From Achromobacter xylosoxidans (lineage in GTDB: Bacteria; Pseudomonadota; Gammaproteobacteria; Burkholderiales; Burkholderiaceae_B): a DNA stretch of 64,000 nt. Under the pieces are notes generated by a model. The model ran no database searches, had not been told where the DNA came from, and saw only the letters and a list, made by a program, of their open reading frames with translations. Location of the stretch: NCBI RefSeq assembly GCF_002192695.1, contig NZ_MTLG01000053.1, positions 248,001 to 312,000 on the forward strand. Reading direction: 5' to 3'. Positions 61,343 through 64,000 of this stretch are shown here, piece by piece (within the stretch, counting starts at the first letter, position 1; each line of letters opens with the position of its first letter). The translations under genes were made by a program, and so were the position numbers.

Positions 61343-62472
61343 TGGCCCGCCCCTGGAACTTCTCGGCAGGCCCCTCGGCCTTGCCCGAGGTGGTGCTGCA
61401 GCAAGCCGCTGCGGAAATGCTGGACTGGCACGGCAGCGGCATGTCCGTGATGGAAATGAGCCATCGCGGCAAGCATTTCGTGCAGATCTGCGATGAAGCA
61501 GAGTCCGATCTGCGCGACCTGCTCGGACTGCCGGCGGATTACGCCGTCATGTTCATGCAAGGCGGCGGTTCCGGGGAAAACGCCATCGTTCCCATGAACC
61601 TCATGGGACGCCGCGGCACGCCGGCGGCCGACTTCGTCGTGACGGGCCACTGGTCCAAGCGTTCGTACAAGGAAGCCGGCCGCTACGGCAGCACCCATGT
61701 GGCGGCAAGCAGCGAGCAGGCCATCCAGCTGGATGGCCGCGAGCAGGCGCCGCTGACCTGGGTGCCGCCGGTCGATACCTGGCAGGTGCGCCAGGATTCG
61801 GCCTATCTGCACCTGTGCAGCAATGAAACCATCGGCGGCGTCGAGTTCATGGACTGGCCCGACACCGCCGCGCTGGGCGCGCCCGACGTGCCGCTGGTCG
61901 TCGACGCGTCCTCGCATTTCCTGTCGCGTCCGATGGACGTGACGCGCTGCGGCATGATGTATGCCGGCGCGCAGAAGAACGCCGGCCCGGCGGGGGTGAC
62001 GATGGTCATCGCGCGCCGCGACCTGATCGGCCATGCCTTGCCGATCTGCCCGTCCGCGTTCGACTACGCCAACGTGGCAGCGGAGCATTCGCGCTACAAC
62101 ACCCCGCCCACCTTCGCCATCTACGTCGCCGGCCTGGTGTTCAAGTGGGTCAAGGCCAATGGCGGCGTGGCCGGCATGGAAGCCGCGAACAAGGCCAAGG
62201 CCGATCTGCTGTACGGCTACCTGGACAGCACCAGCTTCTACCGCAATCCCATCCACGCACCCGTGCGCTCGCGCATGAACGTGCCGTTCGTGCTGCGCGA
62301 CGAATCGCTGAACGACGCCTTCCTGCAAGGCGCCGACGCGGCCGGCCTGACGCAGCTCAAGGGCCACAAGAGCGTGGGCGGCATGCGCGCCTCCATCTAC
62401 AACGCGGTGCCCCTGGCCGGGGTCGCCGCGCTGGTCGAGTACCTCAAGGAATTCGAGCGTCGCTATGGATGA
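61342..62472 (+). CDS. serC: Phosphoserine aminotransferase
   Basis: A 376-residue PLP enzyme of serine and pyridoxine biosynthesis. It starts [19 protein letters not shown], with the PLP-binding lysine at Lys212 in [30 protein letters not shown] replaces the more common GGAxxQF form. [19 protein letters not shown] is conserved. Its ATG shares a base with the gyrA stop, and its stop overlaps the pheA start by 8 nt, so translation is coupled along the run. Confidence 0.95.
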   Translation: MARPWNFSAGPSALPEVVLQQAAAEMLDWHGSGMSVMEMSHRGKHFVQICDEAESDLRDLLGLPADYAVMFMQGGGSGENAIVPMNLMGRRGTPAADFVVTGHWSKRSYKEAGRYGSTHVAASSEQAIQLDGREQAPLTWVPPVDTWQVRQDSAYLHLCSNETIGGVEFMDWPDTAALGAPDVPLVVDASSHFLSRPMDVTRCGMMYAGAQKNAGPAGVTMVIARRDLIGHALPICPSAFDYANVAAEHSRYNTPPTFAIYVAGLVFKWVKANGGVAGMEAANKAKADLLYGYLDSTSFYRNPIHAPVRSRMNVPFVLRDESLNDAFLQGADAAGLTQLKGHKSVGGMRASIYNAVPLAGVAALVEYLKEFERRYG

Positions 62473-63550
62473 CGATCTGCAGCGCAAGCTGCTCCCCCTG
62501 CGTCAGCGCATCGACGCGCTGGACGCCCAGATCCTCGACCTCCTGACGCAGCGCGCGAGCGCCGCGCTGGAAGTGGGCGAGGCCAAGCACGCCGCGAATG
62601 CCGATGGTCCCGTGCTGCGTCCTGAGCGCGAAGCCGATGTCATCCGCCGCCTGCAGCAGACCAATCCCGGCCCGTTCCCGAACGCAGGCGTGGCCGCGGT
62701 TTGGACTGAAATCATCTCGGCCTGCCGCGGCCTGGAGCGCGGCATGACGGTCGCTTTCCTGGGCCCGCAGGGCTCGTTCTCGGAACAGGCCGCGCAGGAG
62801 CATTTCGGCCACGCCGTGCAGAAGTTGCCGTGTGCGTCCTTTGACGAGGTCTTCCGCGCCGTCGAGGCGGGGCAGGCCGACGTCGGCATGGTTCCGGTCG
62901 AGAACTCCACCGAAGGCGCGGTCAACCGCAGCCTGGACCTGCTGCTGAACACGCCGCTGAAGATCCTGGGCGAGCGTTCACTGGTCATTCGCCATTGCCT
63001 GATGTCGCAGTCCGGCAGCATGGACGGCATCAAGACGATTTCCGCGCATCCTCAGGCGCTGGCCCAGTGCCAGGGCTGGCTGACGCGCAACTATCCGGAC
63101 GTGGCGCGCGTGGCCGCGTCCAGCAATTCCGAGGCCGCGCGCGCGGCTGCGGGCGACCCGAGCATCGCGGCCATCGCCGGCGAAGTGGCGGCGCCCGCCT
63201 GGAACCTGCAGATCGTGGCCGCGGGCATCCAGGACGATCCGCACAACCGCACGCGCTTCCTGGCGATCGGCAACATCGAGCCGCTGGTCAGCGGCAAGGA
63301 CAAGACCAGCCTGATCCTGGCGGTGCCGAACCGCGCCGGCGCCGTCTACGAAATGCTGGCGCCGCTGGCCGCCAACGGCGTATCCATGACGCGCTTCGAG
63401 TCGCGGCCGGCGCGCACCGGCCAGTGGGAATACTATTTCTATGTGGACGTCCAGGGTCACCGCAATGACCCGAACGTCGAACGCGCCCTTGCCGCCTTGC
63501 AGGCGCAGGTTGCCTACCTGAAAGTGCTGGGTTCCTACCCGGCGCCGTGA
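62465..63550 (+). CDS. pheA: Chorismate mutase/prephenate dehydratase
   Basis: The 361-residue P-protein of phenylalanine biosynthesis. It has an N-terminal AroQ chorismate-mutase domain ([20 protein letters not shown], residues 1-90), a prephenate dehydratase domain ([51 protein letters not shown]) and a C-terminal ACT domain with the phenylalanine-binding motif FESRPAR. It overlaps serC and is followed by hisC, the usual aromatic amino-acid run of this family. Confidence 0.96.
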   Translation: MDDDLQRKLLPLRQRIDALDAQILDLLTQRASAALEVGEAKHAANADGPVLRPEREADVIRRLQQTNPGPFPNAGVAAVWTEIISACRGLERGMTVAFLGPQGSFSEQAAQEHFGHAVQKLPCASFDEVFRAVEAGQADVGMVPVENSTEGAVNRSLDLLLNTPLKILGERSLVIRHCLMSQSGSMDGIKTISAHPQALAQCQGWLTRNYPDVARVAASSNSEAARAAAGDPSIAAIAGEVAAPAWNLQIVAAGIQDDPHNRTRFLAIGNIEPLVSGKDKTSLILAVPNRAGAVYEMLAPLAANGVSMTRFESRPARTGQWEYYFYVDVQGHRNDPNVERALAALQAQVAYLKVLGSYPAP

Positions 63551-63561
63551 GCCTCTCCGAC

Positions 63562-64000
63562 ATGACCACCGCATCCAAGCCCCTTGTTGCTCCCGCGCAC
63601 GTCAGCGCCATCGCGCCTTACCAGGCCGGCAAGCCCATCGAAGAACTGGCCCGCGAATTCGGGCTGGATCCCGCCGGCATCGTCAAGCTGGCGTCCAATG
63701 AAAACCCGTTGGGCATGCCCAAGTCGGCGCGCGAGGCCATGCTGGCCGCCGCCGAGTCGCTGGCGCGCTATCCCGATCCCAACGGCTTCGACCTGAAGGC
63801 GGCGCTGGCCGAACGCTATGGCGTGCCGATGAGCTGGGTCACGCTCGGCAACGGCTCCAACGACATCCTGGAAATCGCGGCGCTGGCGCTGCTGGAGCCG
63901 GGCGTGTCGGCGGTGTACGCGCAGCATTCGTTCGCGGTCTACCGTCTGGCCACCCAGGCGCGCGGCGCGCGCCACATCGTGGTGCCGGCCAAGGAATACG
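63562..64000 (+). CDS. hisC: Histidinol-phosphate/aromatic aminotransferase, 5' part (cut by window edge)
   Basis: The first 146 residues of a class I/II PLP aminotransferase, with the HisC motifs KLASNENPLGMPKSAREAM and LGNGSNDILEIAALALLEPG. It continues past the window end. In-frame starts are ATG at 63562 and GTG at 63547, the latter overlapping the pheA stop. This copy beside pheA is often the one that also serves tyrosine and phenylalanine synthesis; that is inference from position. Confidence 0.9.
   Translation, partial: MTTASKPLVAPAHVSAIAPYQAGKPIEELAREFGLDPAGIVKLASNENPLGMPKSAREAMLAAAESLARYPDPNGFDLKAALAERYGVPMSWVTLGNGSNDILEIAALALLEPGVSAVYAQHSFAVYRLATQARGARHIVVPAKEY

Overview
The window is high-GC DNA packed with genes on both strands. 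It looks like the chromosome of a betaproteobacterium of the family Alcaligenaceae, most likely Achromobacter or a close Bordetella relative. The evidence is: the gyrA-serC-pheA-hisC run; an ftrABCD ferrous-iron operon; a tmRNA encoding the tag ANDERFALAA; a GyrA with Gln at position 83; PHA storage genes with phaR; and orphan Bug-type solute receptors next to CoA-dependent catabolic genes. No phage, IS element, CRISPR array or tRNA was seen.

Layout. 1-3.9 kb: housekeeping (end of an MFS gene, a GlxA-type regulator, bamD, rluD, pgeF). 4.0-7.2 kb: polyhydroxybutyrate module (phaC, phbB, phaR). 7.4-10.6 kb: ftrABCD. 10.7-13.0 kb: a PhzF protein and a block of small stress or envelope proteins (BON, DUF1328, CsbD, a 39-residue lipoprotein). 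13.1-21.4 kb: cyanophycin module with two different tandem cyanophycin synthetases and, divergently, an unusual ABC transporter plus a DUF1854 protein. 21.4-26.2 kb: a FemAB-like acyltransferase, a DUF455 ferritin-like protein, a lytic transglycosylase, a YidB protein and a DUF4434 lipoprotein.

26.2-34.2 kb holds the most interesting locus: wecB (frameshifted here), a BcsB-like protein, an NfrB-type glycosyltransferase ending in an MshEN c-di-GMP-binding domain, and the NfrA outer-membrane protein. The DUF4434 gene converges on it. This resembles the c-di-GMP-controlled N4 glycan receptor (NGR) exopolysaccharide system of E. coli, but with its own sugar-epimerase gene and a cellulose-type BcsB subunit.

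34.3-39.1 kb: an SDR, an MFS importer and an FAD monooxygenase, divergent from a LysR regulator. 39.1-54.0 kb: a large catabolic island of two divergent operons. The minus arm encodes an SDR, a MaoC protein, an NDP-forming acyl-CoA synthetase, an acyl-CoA dehydrogenase, an IclR regulator, an AMACR-like protein and an enoyl-CoA hydratase. The plus arm encodes two Bug receptors, a MaoC hydratase, an acyl-CoA ligase, an acyl-CoA dehydrogenase, a thiolase-fold protein without the usual cysteine, and a DUF35 partner. The arms share a divergent promoter region with two inverted copies of a 16-bp motif, one at each predicted start site.

54.1-64.0 kb: ssrA (tmRNA), an MFS exporter, gph-ubiG, ompA, and the gyrA-serC-pheA-hisC run, with hisC cut by the window end.
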